Positions 1-12,757 of a stretch of DNA of 64,000 nucleotides are shown here, in pieces (the first letter of the stretch is position 1; every line of letters begins with the position of its first letter). The notes beneath the pieces are model-generated. The model did no database searches. It was not told the DNA's origin and was given only the letters and a program-made list of their open reading frames with translations. The DNA is from Saxidomus purpurata. Its lineage: Eukaryota > Mollusca > Bivalvia > Venerida > Veneridae. The translations under genes were made by a program, and so were the position numbers. Where the stretch lies: contig JAFMSR010000018.1 in NCBI GenBank assembly GCA_022818135.1, positions 4,263,542-4,327,541 of the forward strand. Reading direction: 5' to 3'.

Positions 1-441
1 TCAGATGTGGTACAATGATATTGTTCATGACCAAGAAAGTTTGTCAGTTTGTTTCTTTATGTGTAAAAATCAATTTTTATGCATAAGATTAATTTTGGCG
101 AGTTGGTGAATTGTCCCTTTTCTTTAAGAATGGGTTGAGCAATTCCAATCTGGTGAGAACAGATTCTATTGTAACAAATGTCAGTATAACTGACTCTAAC
201 TAAATTCATTTGGAAAATGAGTATTAAAGTGCAGAATATGATGATTAAAGCTGTGTTCAATACAAAAAATGTACTTCCAATGTCAAGCTTACTTAAACAG
301 TCTGAGACAAAACAGCTCTTTACGTCCAGTCTTTGGTTTCTTTTTTGGAATTTTCTAGAATTCTTTTTGAAATCTTTTGTTATAGATATTGTTCAACAGT
401 AGATTTTGTAGAGTAATGTTTTGAAAATTGCTTTACTTCAG
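1..441 (+). other. Intron of VPS33B upstream of the first visible exon
   Basis: The sequence is AT-rich and ends in a pyrimidine-rich acceptor (AG at 440-441). No convincing exon is seen. The coding sequence before residue ~96 of the family must lie to the left of the window. Confidence 0.6.
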
Positions 442-3400
442 ACGTGTATATTTGGTCAAGCCGAAAATAAACATAATGAAGATTATAGCAGATCAGATAT
501 CTAGTGAACAGTCACGAGAAGAAAGGAGAAAGTACCGTATTGTCATGGTGCCAAGACGGGTGAGTTCAGACAAAACGTCAAAAAATTATTTGGATGTTTT
601 TAAGTAGCCTGCATTTGTCTTGAAGAGTACCATGTATTACAGTTACACTTACAATCAGTAAGTCGTACCATGCTGATGAGTTTTTAATCAGTACAAGTAC
701 TTTTCTAAAAGTCACTTGTTAAACAATGAAAAATAATAGATAAGCCAGTTCTTTACAAAAAAACATGCATCATTGAAACAACTTTTTGATTGGCTTTGAG
801 GCTAGACATGCATTGAAACAACTTTCGTTTTTTTCAGTTAAGAGGTTAAAATATGTTGGTACATTTTTCAGTTGTTCCTGTGTGAGATGATTCTAGAACA
901 GGAAGGAGTACTTGGCCATTGTGATCTTGATGAAGTTGACCTGAACCTGTTGCCGTTGGATACAGACATTTTATCCATGGAAACGCCTGAATTCTTCAAA
1001 TCATTTTATCTAGTAATTAAGATTTGATGCTTAGTTGATAAAGTCTGAAAAGATACAAACATTTATGTTAAGATGTCTTGTTATCATTCAATAATATTAG
1101 ATTAGAATTGTTTTGTATGCTTCAAAAATGTCCATTTAATACAGGTAGCCATTACGATGTTTTGATCATATATGAGCTACCCACTTTTAAAAGTGTGATT
1201 TGTCATTTTGGAGCCCTGCTTCCAAGCATGCCACTTTATTTGAGAAAGTTTGCAGTTTATAGTAGTTTAGAATATGTATCTAGTACTGGATTTCCTAGGA
1301 ACTGCCTGTCTGTTAATAACTGTATTGCTGGTGAAATTGACGTGATGTACCGGTAAAGCCTGTACATCCATGCAGTCTGATCATGATCTCCACTTTTAAC
1401 GATTCAGTCAGTGACTACACCTTTGAACATCTAATGTTACTGACCAAAATGAAGAATAAATAAGTCCATTATGATACAAATTTAGTGAGTCACAGATACA
1501 CCATTTTCAGTATAATTTATCTGACATTAGAAATATTTACTGATAAAATTTCTTTACTTTAACAACCTATGCAGTAAAGTGTTTGTTATTTTTTGACAGG
1601 ATAATGACATGACCTGGTTACAGACTGTGAGCAAGTCTATACACACTATACAGGGATATATGGGAGAAATACCAAATGTGTATTGCCTTGGTAGTGCTGG
1701 ACAGGTATGAACAAATCTTTATACTGTTTGAGAGAAATTTAGCAGTTTCTTACAGAGGATTGGAGTATAGTACTGGTCCTTTCCAACAACGATGGTTTGG
1801 AAAACTGCCGGCTTGTAAATAAGTGAAATACTGTTGAAATGGGTGTTAAGCCTCAAAGGGGAGAAAGTGAATATTGTTCAACATATTTGACAGGTATCCT
1901 GATAGCTTTTGAAGTAGTTTCCCAAGATTCTAAGGGATACTGAGTTATTATGTGGCTTATGATAATGTATGAGTTGTCATGTTGTGCTTGCTTCAACTTA
2001 ACAAACTTGATTGCCATTCTTGTAAAATTAGCCATTTCAGTCAGTGACAAACATATATATTTTGATTTTCTGTCATATTCATCCAAAATAAAGTATGAAG
2101 TATATAAAGCTCTGTGAATGAAAAAGGTAACAGAAAACTGCCTTGTATAAATAAAGAAAATTTTACTGTTTTTGAATGATATTTTTTCTTAGGTGAAATG
2201 TTAATAAATATTTTTAAAGATTTAGTACCGGTACTTCTAGTAATACTTACAATTGGTTTTGTAAACTGGGGTTTGCATGTATTTCTAGATGTGCCACGAG
2301 TTACTGAAACAGATGAGCGGTGGTGAGCGTTTAATAGAACCAGACTACCCAAGGTCAGAGATTGGTCACATGTTCCTAATTGATAGACGTATGTGTTTTA
2401 TTTTACAGTCAATTCCGTACTAAGCATTCAGCCATAAAAGGCAGTAGTATGGTCAGATGATATTAACTGATATTGGCTGTGAGAGACATGTGTGTACTTC
2501 ATTTAAGTGTTGGTTGTTTGTGCGTCAGATTTGTTGGACTTTACATAAAATAAAGAACAGAAGTAAATCAAACAGTAAACAGAAGCCATTTCCGAAAAAT
2601 GAAATTAAAGGGAAACACCTTTTTACCCTCCTTACTTTTCAGGACACTATTTGATAAAAATGTTGGATTTATATTACGTTGAATACAGTCAAGGGATCTT
2701 CTTGTTTAATTCAAGTTATCCCCCTTTTGCAGAGATAGACTTTGTGACACCCCTATGCTCTCAGGTTACATACGAGGGATTACTGGATGACATGTTTGGT
2801 ATACAGTGTGGCTGTGTGGAGTTTGGACAGGAGATCACACAGAAAGATCAATCAGTTAAAGTCCGGCTGAGTAGTGAAGATGAGGTAAAGTTATACGTGT
2901 ACTTTCTTTGCATTGTTGTACAAAGTTAACCCTGATCTAGCTGAATTTCTAAAATGGACTTGTCCGTCCTTCAGTTTAGACAGAACCATCAATTTGTTTA
3001 TAGGTTTATAGGGGTTCTATCTAGAATATATGGACTGAATATAGAACAGTGTAGATCATGATCGGACAGCAAGTGGATCCTGATTTACACAGATTACAGA
3101 GGTTGAACTACTCACTGTCTACAGGATAATATTTATTTTATTTTATTTCCACCGAAGTTATTCTACAGAATCCAATGCTAGGACAGTATTTTAAAAAAAG
3201 GTTGTACATTTTAGTTTATACTAATGTATTTTAGCTTGATTATGAAGAAAGCTTTATCAAGTCACTCTCAAGTCTGCTTCCTGGAAAAACCAGTACTGGT
3301 GTCATATGAGGAGGTAAGGTCGTAACCCCAGTGGGGTTTGAACCCATGACCTCTGGGATGAGTGGCAGACACCTTAACTAGAACATTTTACTTAAATAAA

Positions 3401-6400
3401 AAAGAATGTGAGGTATATAGTACTTCACTAGTTGCAACATAGTGTTTTAATTAAAGTCAGTGAACAAAAATAAAATGTAAATGGATTATCAATTTACAGA
3501 TGTTTGAAGCTATCCGAGGCCGACACTTCACAAATGTGTTTGACTTCTTGAAGGGTAAAGCTCAAGATCTACAGTCAGTTTCAGATGTGAGTAAATATAC
3601 AAATATATGAGGGTGTAGTGGGACAGTCAAAACTCCTGTCTGCAGTAACATAATTTCCAGACAATAGACGGCTTCACTTAATTGGCCACATCTTTACCGG
3701 TATATTTTATGATTTAGGTACAAAAATAAACATATAGGCCGCTCTGGCATATTGGCCGCGGCTGATACGTCATGTATGGTGCATATATCCAGGCATTTAA
3801 AATGAGACGTGTCTTTTTGTATGACATTTAAGGAATGACTAATCACTCCCGCTAATCTGATGATATACAGTAGTAAACTGTAGTAAACTGGCCCGTGAAG
3901 GCTAAATGGGTTGGAAAGTATTAGTGAACTGTTTTCAAACAGCGCAAAACCTACAATTACCACTGTGTGCACTCAAAGTAATAATTTCAAAAATAAAAAT
4001 GTCATAAATTATAAGCCTCTTGCTGCATGGGCTGCATCTACGAAAATTAATCTTTTTTTATACATATAAGCCGCGGTCTATTGTCCGGAAATGAAGGTAT
4101 TAAAAAGGGTTAATTAAAAGTCAGTATAAGATTAATGAAAGAGTTTTTTAAAAATTGCATAGAGCTATCTACTCAATCCTTTATGATATTTCTTGCTACA
4201 TCACTGGAAATAAGTTAACAAAACATTGTTTTTCAAGATATCAGCTCCAATGAACTCTTTTAGCAATTAATATCAATTACTGAACAGTTAGTTTGTATAG
4301 TTTTACAATAATTTGTACAGCATATGTGTAATTGTTTTGCTCTAAGTTATAATCAAATCACTGAATATAACCATATAAGATGGTGTATTTGCTGTTTCAG
4401 AAACGGAAGAATTTGACCAACGTGAGTGATATGAAAAACTTCGTGGCAAATGATCTGCGGCTACTTAACCAGTCTAAAGCTAATCTTACGTATCGTAAGT
4501 AAATTCAGACTTTTATTACAGAAATATATGTTCAATAAAATGCAGAGTTAATTTTTTCAAAATTTTGCTTTGTTCATGGGTCAAATTATTGTTGAGCCTA
4601 CTTGCAGTAGCTTCTCATGTATTGAAGGATTTTGAATTTGTTCACTACAATGAGATTGCTTGTCCCACACAAGACCAAGGTCAGTAGCTCAAAAGTCATG
4701 GCCACACTTAGAGATTAAAGGTAAAAAAATTGACACACGAGACCTTAGGCTCTAACTACTGCATGTTTTGAAGAATTTTAAATAGAAGAACAGAATCATT
4801 GAAATATTCAAACCCTTGTACAAATTAAACTTACGGGTCTAGTTTATTTAATCTTAAAACATTATGTTTTGACATTTCAGATATTGGAGCTTGTGAACAG
4901 ATTATTAAAAAGAAAAACAAAGGAGATTTCCAGGATTATATACAAACAGAACACAGTAAGATTATTGCAAAAATAAATAGTTGTAACTTCATTCCATTTT
5001 CACAGAAAGCTCTCAGTTAGATTTTATGTCTTACCATGGTGAACTAGCAATAGATTTCAGTCTGATTTTCTTTTTTTAAAAGCAACTCGATTTCAATTGA
5101 GTGTAATGTGACGTCACTTCAAACAGCTTTTCTCCTTACATAAAAAACACCACTAGTGATTGACAAGTATGAAATGACTGAAATGCATGTATTTCTTGTA
5201 CTGCTTTTAGGTCTGTTGGAAGGTACTGCATTCCGTGAAAACTTGAATTACATAGAAGAGAGCATCAACAAGCAGGTATGAATACAGTAAAACTTGTCTC
5301 AATTAGGTATGAATACAGTAAAACTTGTTTCAAGCAGGTATGAATGCAGTAAAACTTGTCTCAATGAGGTATGAATACGGTAAAAGGTGTCTCAAGCAGG
5401 TATGAATACAGTAAAATTTTTGGCAAGTAGGTATGAATACAGTAAAACTTGTGGCAAGCAGGTATGAATACAGTAAAACTTGTGGCAATCAGGTATGAAT
5501 ACAGTAAAAGTTGTGACAATCAGGTATGAATACAGTAAAACTTGTCTCAAGCAACCAGTCAGAAGTGGCCATGTAAGAATGGTGGCTGCAAAATAAAGGT
5601 GAAAGTAGTAGTGAATCGTACTTAATGGCATAAAACCAGTGGCTGTTTGAGATTGGTCATTGTTTCAAATGTATATATATGTATGTGTAAACTAATGTAG
5701 GCCCTTTTGATATGTCTGAGGCATGCAGAATACAGTCAAATCTGTGTTAAAGACCACCTTCAAATAAAGACTGCCGATAAATACAGAAAATACTGTGCTA
5801 TTCATCTATGATAGAAATGCCAGTAAGAAAGGTTGCTTTAACTGCTTTTAGCTAGTGGTCTTGGTAGAAAATTGTCAAAGCAATTTTGAATATATGTATG
5901 GATGCCAGGGTGAACTATTTAGAACACTGACAGTCTGGCGTCTGTCATACATTGTCCGTCCATTTGGCCACCATTTACTTCAAACATTTCCTCTTAAACC
6001 ACCAGGCAAAGGTTGATGAAATTTGGCAGGCATGTCCCTTGCATGAAGCTAGAGTTTAGATATTTGGCATGTAGCATTGCCTTTTGGACCTTTAGCAAGG
6101 TTTTTTCAAATCATGACCCCAGGGTAAAAATTGGCCACGGTTCAAATAGACTTATATAAGAAAAGCTTCAAAATCTTCTTCTCTAAAACCACATGGCCTG
6201 GAGTTTAGATATTTTGAATGTAGCATTGTATAGTGGATATCTACGAATACTGATCAAATCATGACCCCCAAGTCAAAATCGACCCTTCCTGTGATGTGAT
6301 TGATGACATTGTATTATAACCAATGTGAGCGATGTAGGGCCATCTTGGCCCTCTTATTATTTATTTGTGCTGGCACTTATATCGAGATAAAACAACATAG

Positions 6401-9400
6401 CTTGATGAATAAATTAAATAGGTTTCAGCGTATTTGTGAACCTATCAGAAAATGGTTTGTAGCCAATTGTTATTACATAGACATGTACTGCTCCAGATCT
6501 TGAATTCTGTCATTTTGTATTTTATAGAATTCCCTTATCTCGAACTTGAAACTTCTTTGTTTGATGTCACTTACAAATGATGGCATTCCAGTCAGAGATT
6601 ATAAATCCTTGAAAACACAATTTGTTCAGGTAGGTACCCGTAATTGTTATTTTTGTGGGTTTTTTATGTGCATATATATTTGTTAACAGCTGAATCATCC
6701 ATCTTAAGAGCAGATGTATTAAACTTTAAACATCCCTGCAGCAAATGATTTTCTACCAAATGTTATTGCCGAACTTCCCTTGCAAACTGTAACAGTAGTT
6801 TTAAACTTTAGCCAGCTGGCGGCATGTGATTCTGCCTTGCAACCACTGTAGATAGTGACCATCCTGCACATGTATCATTAATCATGATCTGCACTGGTCA
6901 CTATTGATTTGGTAGCTTCTCAGTAAACACCCCTATAAATAATTAATGGTACTTCAAAGTTGAAAGATTGATAGGTTTAAGTAAGAATTATAAGCTTGGA
7001 CTCACATTAGTTAATGTCAGGAAGTCAAAAATGATTTTCAAGCATATGGCATTCAAGGTGGCTTCCACTAGCTCACTTGTTAAGCAAAAATCATAGTCAC
7101 AAATGTGACTATGATGGAAATAACGCTCTTGAATATAAACAATAAAACAATAGAGACTGCATGAAGCAGGTGGCGACTTTATCTAAATGACCTACATATA
7201 CAACACAAAATAAAAGTCAACTTTATTAAAATAAGTAGTGGATTGAGTGCAGTTTGTGAGAATAAGTACGTTATATTGAGAAGGCATAGCCTCTGATAAA
7301 TGACGTAATTTTTCAAGTCAACAGCTCTATTTTGTATTATGGCATAGTTGCTCTGTTGTGCTGCTGTAACTGTTCTCTATTGTCAGATTGTAATGATACG
7401 TAAGCTCACACAAGTGCAAATCATCAGAAATCCAGTACATTGTTTTCCTAGAGATATATGCAGTAGCCATAATACAAGTTATTACATGTATAAGTAAATT
7501 GTTGTAGTACAGTATATATTACATGCATTATCTAACATTCAGCAAATGCTTGTAAGTACAGTTGATTGGTCATTTTGCAGAGTCATGGATTTGAACAAAT
7601 GATCACATTCCACAATCTGAAGAAAGTCGGGTTGCTACGGGAACAAGATTCCTCACAGTCTGTTGTAGCTGCCGTCACTAGAAGTAGTTCTTTCAAAAAC
7701 CTACGCAAAAGATTAAATCTGGTAGGTAAAGAGTTGATATGTATATACTTGAATAAAACAACTGGATTTAAAAAACAGTGAGAAAAACAATTGCTTATCT
7801 TTTTTCATAGAAATTTTGTTCTCTAATTAATATTCAAGTACAAGAACTTTATAGAAGATACAATTTGTTTTAAAAGTAAAATTAATTGTATGAATTTGTA
7901 AATAATTTGACTTTTAATATCGCAGATGTATCTTGCTTCAGCTCTAGTTAGGAAAACTGTTGTTACCAAAATACCCATTAGCCAAAAAATGTTTTTATAT
8001 CACATTACAAAGTGTTGTGATTGTGTATTTTACAGATTCCATCAGTTGATGTTGATCTACGCAGTCCCTGTGATATGTCATACGTGTTTAGTGGAGCTTA
8101 CTCACCTTTGTCATGTAAATTAATTGAACAGGTAATACACTGGCTTAAGGTTCACTTTGTTACAGGGAATACATGCACGAGTTGTGTCTAGAGAAAAAGT
8201 TTGAACTTAGAGCCCCCAACCCATCATCCCACCCCCCCTCTTAAAAAAAAAAAAATGAAAAAAACACAAAACCTCTAGCTGTCCTCACTAAAAAAAGAGA
8301 TATAATCTTGGACAGAATAAAAGCTTATTATGTTTGAGTTATTCAGCAAACAGCAAAAATTTCATTAGTTGCCAATGTTCAGTGCGCAAATTTTTATAGA
8401 TTCTGTGATTACGCCAGTACAGAAGAAAGACCCATTTTACATCATTGGAAAGCTTACAATCTTAACACGATAAAATCAGATGGGGAATAGCCCTGTTTAA
8501 AACTGTAAACTCGGGTAATGTTACCCTTGACTTATGATTGTATGCAATATGGTTAAGTAAGAATGGTTTATTTTTAAGTTATGTAAAAACATTATGAGTA
8601 GTTTCTTGGTATAAAAGTAAGATACATTTGTATTATAGGTCTATTGTATATGCAATAAAATTAAATTCTAGGTGTTAAATAGAGAGAGTTTCCTGGGTAT
8701 GGAGGAGATAATTAAACATTTACCTGGTGGTGTGTCCGATGATGTCAAACTTAAAACACCTGGCAAAGGTCAGTCTTACATTGTTGTATTGTTGCTATGG
8801 CCCCTACAAGATGGGAGGCATGTTAGAGTTTATCTTGTATACATACATCTGAAAAGTTCAACTTTTAGAAGATTTTTGTATTGGCGGGAATTCTGACTTT
8901 GAAGATTTCTTTTATAATTACGGCCTATGTCAAAGTTGTGTGGGGGCAGGGGTGTCCTACAGCAACAACTATAGTTGTAATTTTGATGGTCATCTCTATC
9001 ATATGTTGTAAAATTCTTTCATGATGTGAATTTCAAGGTAACTGTCACATGAAGGATGCTATATTCTAAAGATACTACAGTTGTAACTATGTAAGAAAAG
9101 GAAATGTGTATTTAAGGGTTCGAACTTTGGTCAGTGGAATTTGAGTGTGTCCTCCACAATCCCTTCTTTAGCTTGAGTACTGGTCAGAACTCCAGGAAAC
9201 CGTCATCAAGAAAAGTTAATAGAAATGTAAATACCTGTAGTTTACAATAGATGTTACTGATATGTGTGTAGATGCAATATGACTTTAATTAAATCATAGG
9301 TAGGTACTAACTCTTGTTTCAACTTTGTAGGTATAAAGGGTATGAGTAACCAGCCAGGCCGTGCAGCAAGAGTTGTTCTTGTATACTTCATTGGCGGGTG

Positions 9401-11297
9401 TTCATACTCAGAAATTGCAGCTCTTAGGTTTCTAGGAAAACAAACAGGTAGATTTAACACTCTGCAAAATACTTTCTCAAATTTTTTTGTGAAGAAAGCT
9501 TGAAGCTTATCCAGTCACTCTTGAGTCCGCTAAGCTGAAAAACCAGTGCTTGTGTCATATAAGGAGGTATGGCCGTGACCACAGTGAGGCTCGAACCTGC
9601 AATCTTTGGGATGAGCGGCAGACACCTAAATCTCTACACCACTGCTCCCCTTGTCTTGATGTCCTTAAAAGATTGTGACTGCAGCTTCTCAAATTGCACC
9701 ATTACTGTATTAAACTCACCAGTTGTCAGATCTTGAAATTTTCAAAGTAACAATGCTTGTGACCATCAATCAAGATTGTACAAAAAATATTGATTTGTCT
9801 TTTTTATGCCCTCGAAGGGTGGCATATTAAAATCGCACTGTCCGTCTGTCCGTCCAACCTTACATTTTTTCATGTCCGGGCTGTAACTTTGTCATGCATT
9901 GAAAGCTTTTGAAATAACTTGGCACAAATGTTCAGCACATCAAGAAGGTGTGTCGCGTGCAAGACCCATGTCCCTACCTCAAAGGTCAAGGTCACACTTA
10001 GAGTTTCCTCTATATATGCACAAATTTGTGTCTGGACTGTAACTTTGTCATGCATTGAAGGATTTTAAAATAACTTGGCACAAATATTTAGCACACCAAG
10101 ATGACGTGTAGCATGCAAGACCCATATCCCTATCTCAAAGGTCAAGGTCACACTAAGAGTTTGAAGGTAATGGATTCCTCTATATATGCACACATTTGTG
10201 TCCGGCCTGTAACTTTGTCATGTATTGAAGGATTTTAAAATAACTTGGCACAAATGTCAAGCACATCAAGACGACATGTTGCATGCAAGACCGCACGTCC
10301 CTACCTCAAAGGTCAAGGTCACACTTATAGTTTGAAGGTAATGGAATCCTGTATATGTGCACACATTTGTGTCTGGACTGTAACTTTGTCATGCATTGAT
10401 TGATTCAAAAATAACTTGGCACAAATGTCTAGCACATCAAGCCGACATGTCACCTGCAAGACCAACGTCCCTACATCAAAGGTGAAGGTAACACTTAGAG
10501 TTTGAAGGTAATGGAATCCTGTATATAGACATACGTGTCCTGACTGTAACTTTGTCATGCATGGAAGGATTTTAAAATTACATGGCACAATTATTGAGCA
10601 CATGGAGAGGACACAGACTGTGAGACACCTTTTTTGGGGGCATTTGTCAGTTGTGAGGGACAGCTCTTGTTTTATCCAAAATCGGTTTCTAGATTCCTCA
10701 AGTTACTTTATACCATGCATTAAAATGGAATTTTGTACCTTAAATATAACTACCTAATGGGATTTAAGTTGCCCAGATGCTGCAGTGGAGCTTAGGTGAG
10801 TAACATAGGGCATTTATGGCCCTCTTGTTCCCAATATGCTCACCTGGACTAATTCAGTATGGCTAATGTTTTTATCACTGTTGAGCTGAAATATATTGCA
10901 ACATTGGAATAATTTGTATTTTGTTAAATGTTAATAATATATGTTCTTTATGTATGTGTATATGAATGTATGAATCTATGAATTAAACTTGACTTGGAAT
11001 TATTCCAAAATTTGAATTATACAGCATTTGTTTAAATGTAAGATGTGTCAACGTTAAAATTAATCAAGAGTCCATCATTTCTGTGATCATAAAGTTTAGC
11101 AATAAAGTCCCAAACCACAGCCAAGAGCCCTACAACATGAGATTAGGAGAGCCCAGAGCCCTGATCCAGCCTCCAATCAATCACTTGTTACTAAAATGTA
11201 TTGTCTTTTTGCAGGTTACAAATTCATAGTGGCTGCAACATCTATTTTCAACGGTAGTACATTATTAGAGACAATAATGGAGAAACCACAACTATAG
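442..11297 (+). CDS. VPS33B: VPS33B, Sec1/Munc18-family vacuolar sorting protein (5' part outside window)
   Basis: Fifteen GT-AG exons join in consistent phase: 442-559, 872-1012, 1600-1704, 2289-2388, 2733-2884, 3500-3586, 4401-4494, 4881-4955, 5211-5275, 6528-6629, 7581-7721, 8036-8131, 8672-8768, 9331-9447 and 11215-11297 (TAG stop 11295-11297). They encode 523 residues, against about 617 for human VPS33B, so roughly 95 N-terminal codons lie upstream. Blocks recognised as VPS33B rather than VPS33A include [69 protein letters not shown] and [16 protein letters not shown]. In the family, VPS33B pairs with VIPAS39 (CHEVI complex) and supports SNARE-mediated fusion in late endosomal and apical trafficking. 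The segment between LLREQ and IPSVD is about 24 residues shorter than in human. The exon ending at 5275 is followed by a tandem array that copies its splice donor. Confidence 0.96.
3212..3385 (-). repeat. tRNA-derived SINE, copy 1
   Basis: On the minus strand this reads as a tRNA-like head with a B-box-like GGGTTCAAACCCC, then a body with CCAGTACTGGT and a tail with AATCAAGCTAAAATA. The same order occurs at 9489-9651 (minus) and 49114-49325 (plus). The 5' head is slightly truncated or diverged. It lies in a VPS33B intron, antisense to the gene. Confidence 0.75.
3653..4105. mobile_element. Degenerate MITE-like element with ~20-bp imperfect terminal inverted repeats
   Basis: The left end (TTTCCAGACAATAGACGGCT) and the reverse complement of the right end (TTTCCGGACAATAGACCGCG) are similar. 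Both ends lead into GGCCGC / AAGCCGC motifs beside ATACATATAAG-type sequence. No coding capacity is seen. It lies in a VPS33B intron. The superfamily is unknown. Confidence 0.45.
5275..5554 (+). repeat. 31-bp minisatellite, nine units, containing the VPS33B splice donor
   Basis: GGTATGAATACAGTAAAACT recurs at 5275, 5306, 5337, 5368, 5399, 5430, 5461, 5492 and 5523, an exact 31-bp period with a few substitutions. The first unit is the end of exon 5211-5275 plus its GTATGA donor. Later units often carry CAAGCAG or CAATCAG before GTATGA, so the array is a series of donor-like sites. Confidence 0.95.
5880..6356. repeat. Bivalve-type dispersed repeat ending in a GGGCC..GGCCC hairpin
   Basis: This holds two diverged sub-repeats (TAGATATTTGGCATGTAGCATTG at ~6058 and a related copy at ~6208). 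It ends in AGGGCCATCTTGGCCCTCTT, a short hairpin also found in related form at 10808-10832 and inverted at 42324-42340. It lies in a VPS33B intron and has no coding capacity. Confidence 0.55.
6630..7580 (+). other. VPS33B intron, no recognisable element
   Basis: The region is AT-rich, with a GT donor at 6630 and a TTTTGCAG acceptor at 7573-7580. No ORF, RNA gene or repeat was recognised. The 8132-8671 and 8769-9330 introns are likewise unremarkable apart from short A- and C-rich runs near 8225-8260. Confidence 0.5.
9489..9651 (-). repeat. tRNA-derived SINE, copy 2
   Basis: On the minus strand it begins GGGGAGCAGTGGTGTAGAG (A-box-like TGGTGTAGAG) and continues to a B-box-like GCAGGTTCGAGCCTC. 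The body is shared with the copies at 3212-3385 and 49114-49325. It lies in the last-but-one VPS33B intron. Confidence 0.75.
9810..10832. repeat. Tandem-core dispersed element, five ~155-170 bp units
   Basis: CTGTAACTTTGTCATG recurs at about 9881, 10037, 10207, 10378 and 10544. Each unit also holds AACTTGGCACAAAT, AGACCCATGTCCCTA and CAAAGGTCAAGGTCACACT. The block ends near AGGGCATTTATGGCCCT (10808-10826), a terminal hairpin. It fills much of the last VPS33B intron. The layout (tandem core, distinct flank, terminal hairpin) resembles bivalve pearl/Helentron-type non-autonomous elements; that label is an inference. Confidence 0.7.
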
Positions 11298-11302
11298 TAA
11301 CT

Positions 11303-11507
11303 GCTATTGGCAAAGACAGTATGTTATTGGCAAATGATGTTATTGGCTGAAATAAAGTCTGATTGGCAGAGATACTATGTTATTGGCAGAGATACAGTGT
11401 TATTGGCAGAGATACAGTGTTATTGACAGAGATGTGTTATTGGCAGAGGGCAAGTGTTATTGACAGAAGTGAAGTGTTATTGATGGAGATACTATGTTAT
11501 TGGCAGA
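11303..11507 (+). repeat. Minisatellite in the VPS33B 3' UTR
   Basis: TTATTGGCAGAGATACAGTG and variants (TTATTGACAGAGATG, TTGATGGAGATACTATG) repeat about nine times with a loose ~20-24 bp period, starting six bases after the stop codon. The array contains an AATAAA hexamer at 11351-11356. Confidence 0.8.
11351..11356 (+). terminator. Candidate poly(A) signal for VPS33B
   Basis: AATAAA lies 54 bases after the stop codon, inside the 3' UTR minisatellite. It is the first hexamer downstream. Actual use is not shown by sequence. Confidence 0.5.
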
Positions 11508-12328
11508 GAAACACCTGAATTTTTGGATAAGACACCAGCGATACATAGGTTCTAATGAGGATCTAGTGAGGGAGACTATTTTAAACTTTTTAGGTTGAGA
11601 AATACTAAATAGACAGAAAGATTAAACTTGCTAGAGAGAAAATAAGGATGTGAAAGAGGGAAAAGGAAAAGTGCAATAACCTGTGAATGTTAATCAAAGT
11701 TACTCATTTATTTTGTTAATCAGACGTGTGTGTTTTTCTACACTGTGGTTGTCACGGTATAAAAAGATTTGTTCAAGACATTGCTGCAGTTTCAAAGAAA
11801 ATGTCAAAGTACAAAATTTACAGCAGACCAATACGATTGTTGCCTGTCAAAAAGTTAAATTATCAAAACAAGATCTAATATTAGTGACTGTGATAACTAA
11901 AGAATCTGGCATAACAAATAAAAGAAAAATTGCTTCTGGAATTACCTATAATCTCTCGATTTCCTTTGCAGAGTTGTCATTCCTGACACTTTCATGAATG
12001 TGATGAGCCGATAGTGTGGGCTATCGAGTGTATTTTGAATCCCTGTTTCCTTTAATTGTTCTTGTCAGATGAAAACATACAACATCTAACAAGTAATGGC
12101 AAACATTTCGTAGGTAGTAAACAATGTCTACATGATCTATGTAGACAATTGGGCTATGTTACATGAAAACTTTAGACATCACATTAAATTGTTAACAGTC
12201 TATATGTTACATTTTACATTTGACTGTTATGGAACTTGATCAGAAAGTATCATATAGTGTGCATATGATCTGCCTAGATACTGAGCCACGTGGAAAGAAA
12301 ACCTACATCACAATTGTTTGAAAATTTT
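11508..12328. other. Gene-free stretch after VPS33B
   Basis: Possible continuation of the 3' UTR followed by intergenic AT-rich DNA. Only unsupported short ORFs are present. Confidence 0.5.
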
Positions 12329-12757
12329 GTTAAAGTGGAATTATGCACATTGTTTTCAAGAAAAAGGGTAGAGGAAATAATAGCTTTTAAACCAATACAC
12401 CAAACTCTCTCTGCTACCAGTACAAAATAATAACTTTCCAAATATTAATTTTCCTATTTTGACTGGGAGAGTCAATTTAAAAAAAAACAACAGCATGCAG
12501 GAGTTGCTTCCCTTCCACTGCCGAAATCTCTACCAACAACTATAACAGCACAAGGGAGATCACTGCGAAGAAAGGAACTATTATTTTTATTTGTCCAGCA
12601 TTTTATTTATTTATTTCTAAAGCACCAACTTCAAATACTAATGCGGCATTATCATTAGTTTAACACATTTAAATGCACAGCAACCGAAAATTGCTTTTAT
12701 AAAACTGTCACCAAAAATACACTATGTGCAGTAAGATGAGCATAATGTCACTTTAAC
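12329..12757. mobile_element. 429-bp MITE, copy A
   Basis: The ends form an 18-bp inverted repeat: GTTAAAGTGGAATTATGC at the left, and GTTAAAGTGACATTATGC as the reverse complement of the right end. The interior is shared almost base for base with 57497-57926 (for example GGGTAGAGGAAATAATAGC, CAGGAGTTGCTTCCCTTCC, GGGAGATCACTGCGAAG). No ORF is present, so it is non-autonomous. The superfamily is undetermined; TTAA at each tip could be part of the target site. Confidence 0.85.

Noticed and set aside
257..330. Peptide SLLKQSETKQLF resembling the SILKQHEVDKLY stretch of VPS33B
   Set aside because: Only a handful of residues match, the expected PLDRI before it and the following block are absent, and no donor follows in frame. 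Treated as chance within an intron.
5275..5554. CRISPR-like array
   Set aside because: The units are contiguous and near-identical with no unique spacers, in an animal intron; it is a minisatellite.
5392..5631. 79-codon minus-strand open frame with repeated VFIP peptides
   Set aside because: It is generated by the 31-bp minisatellite.
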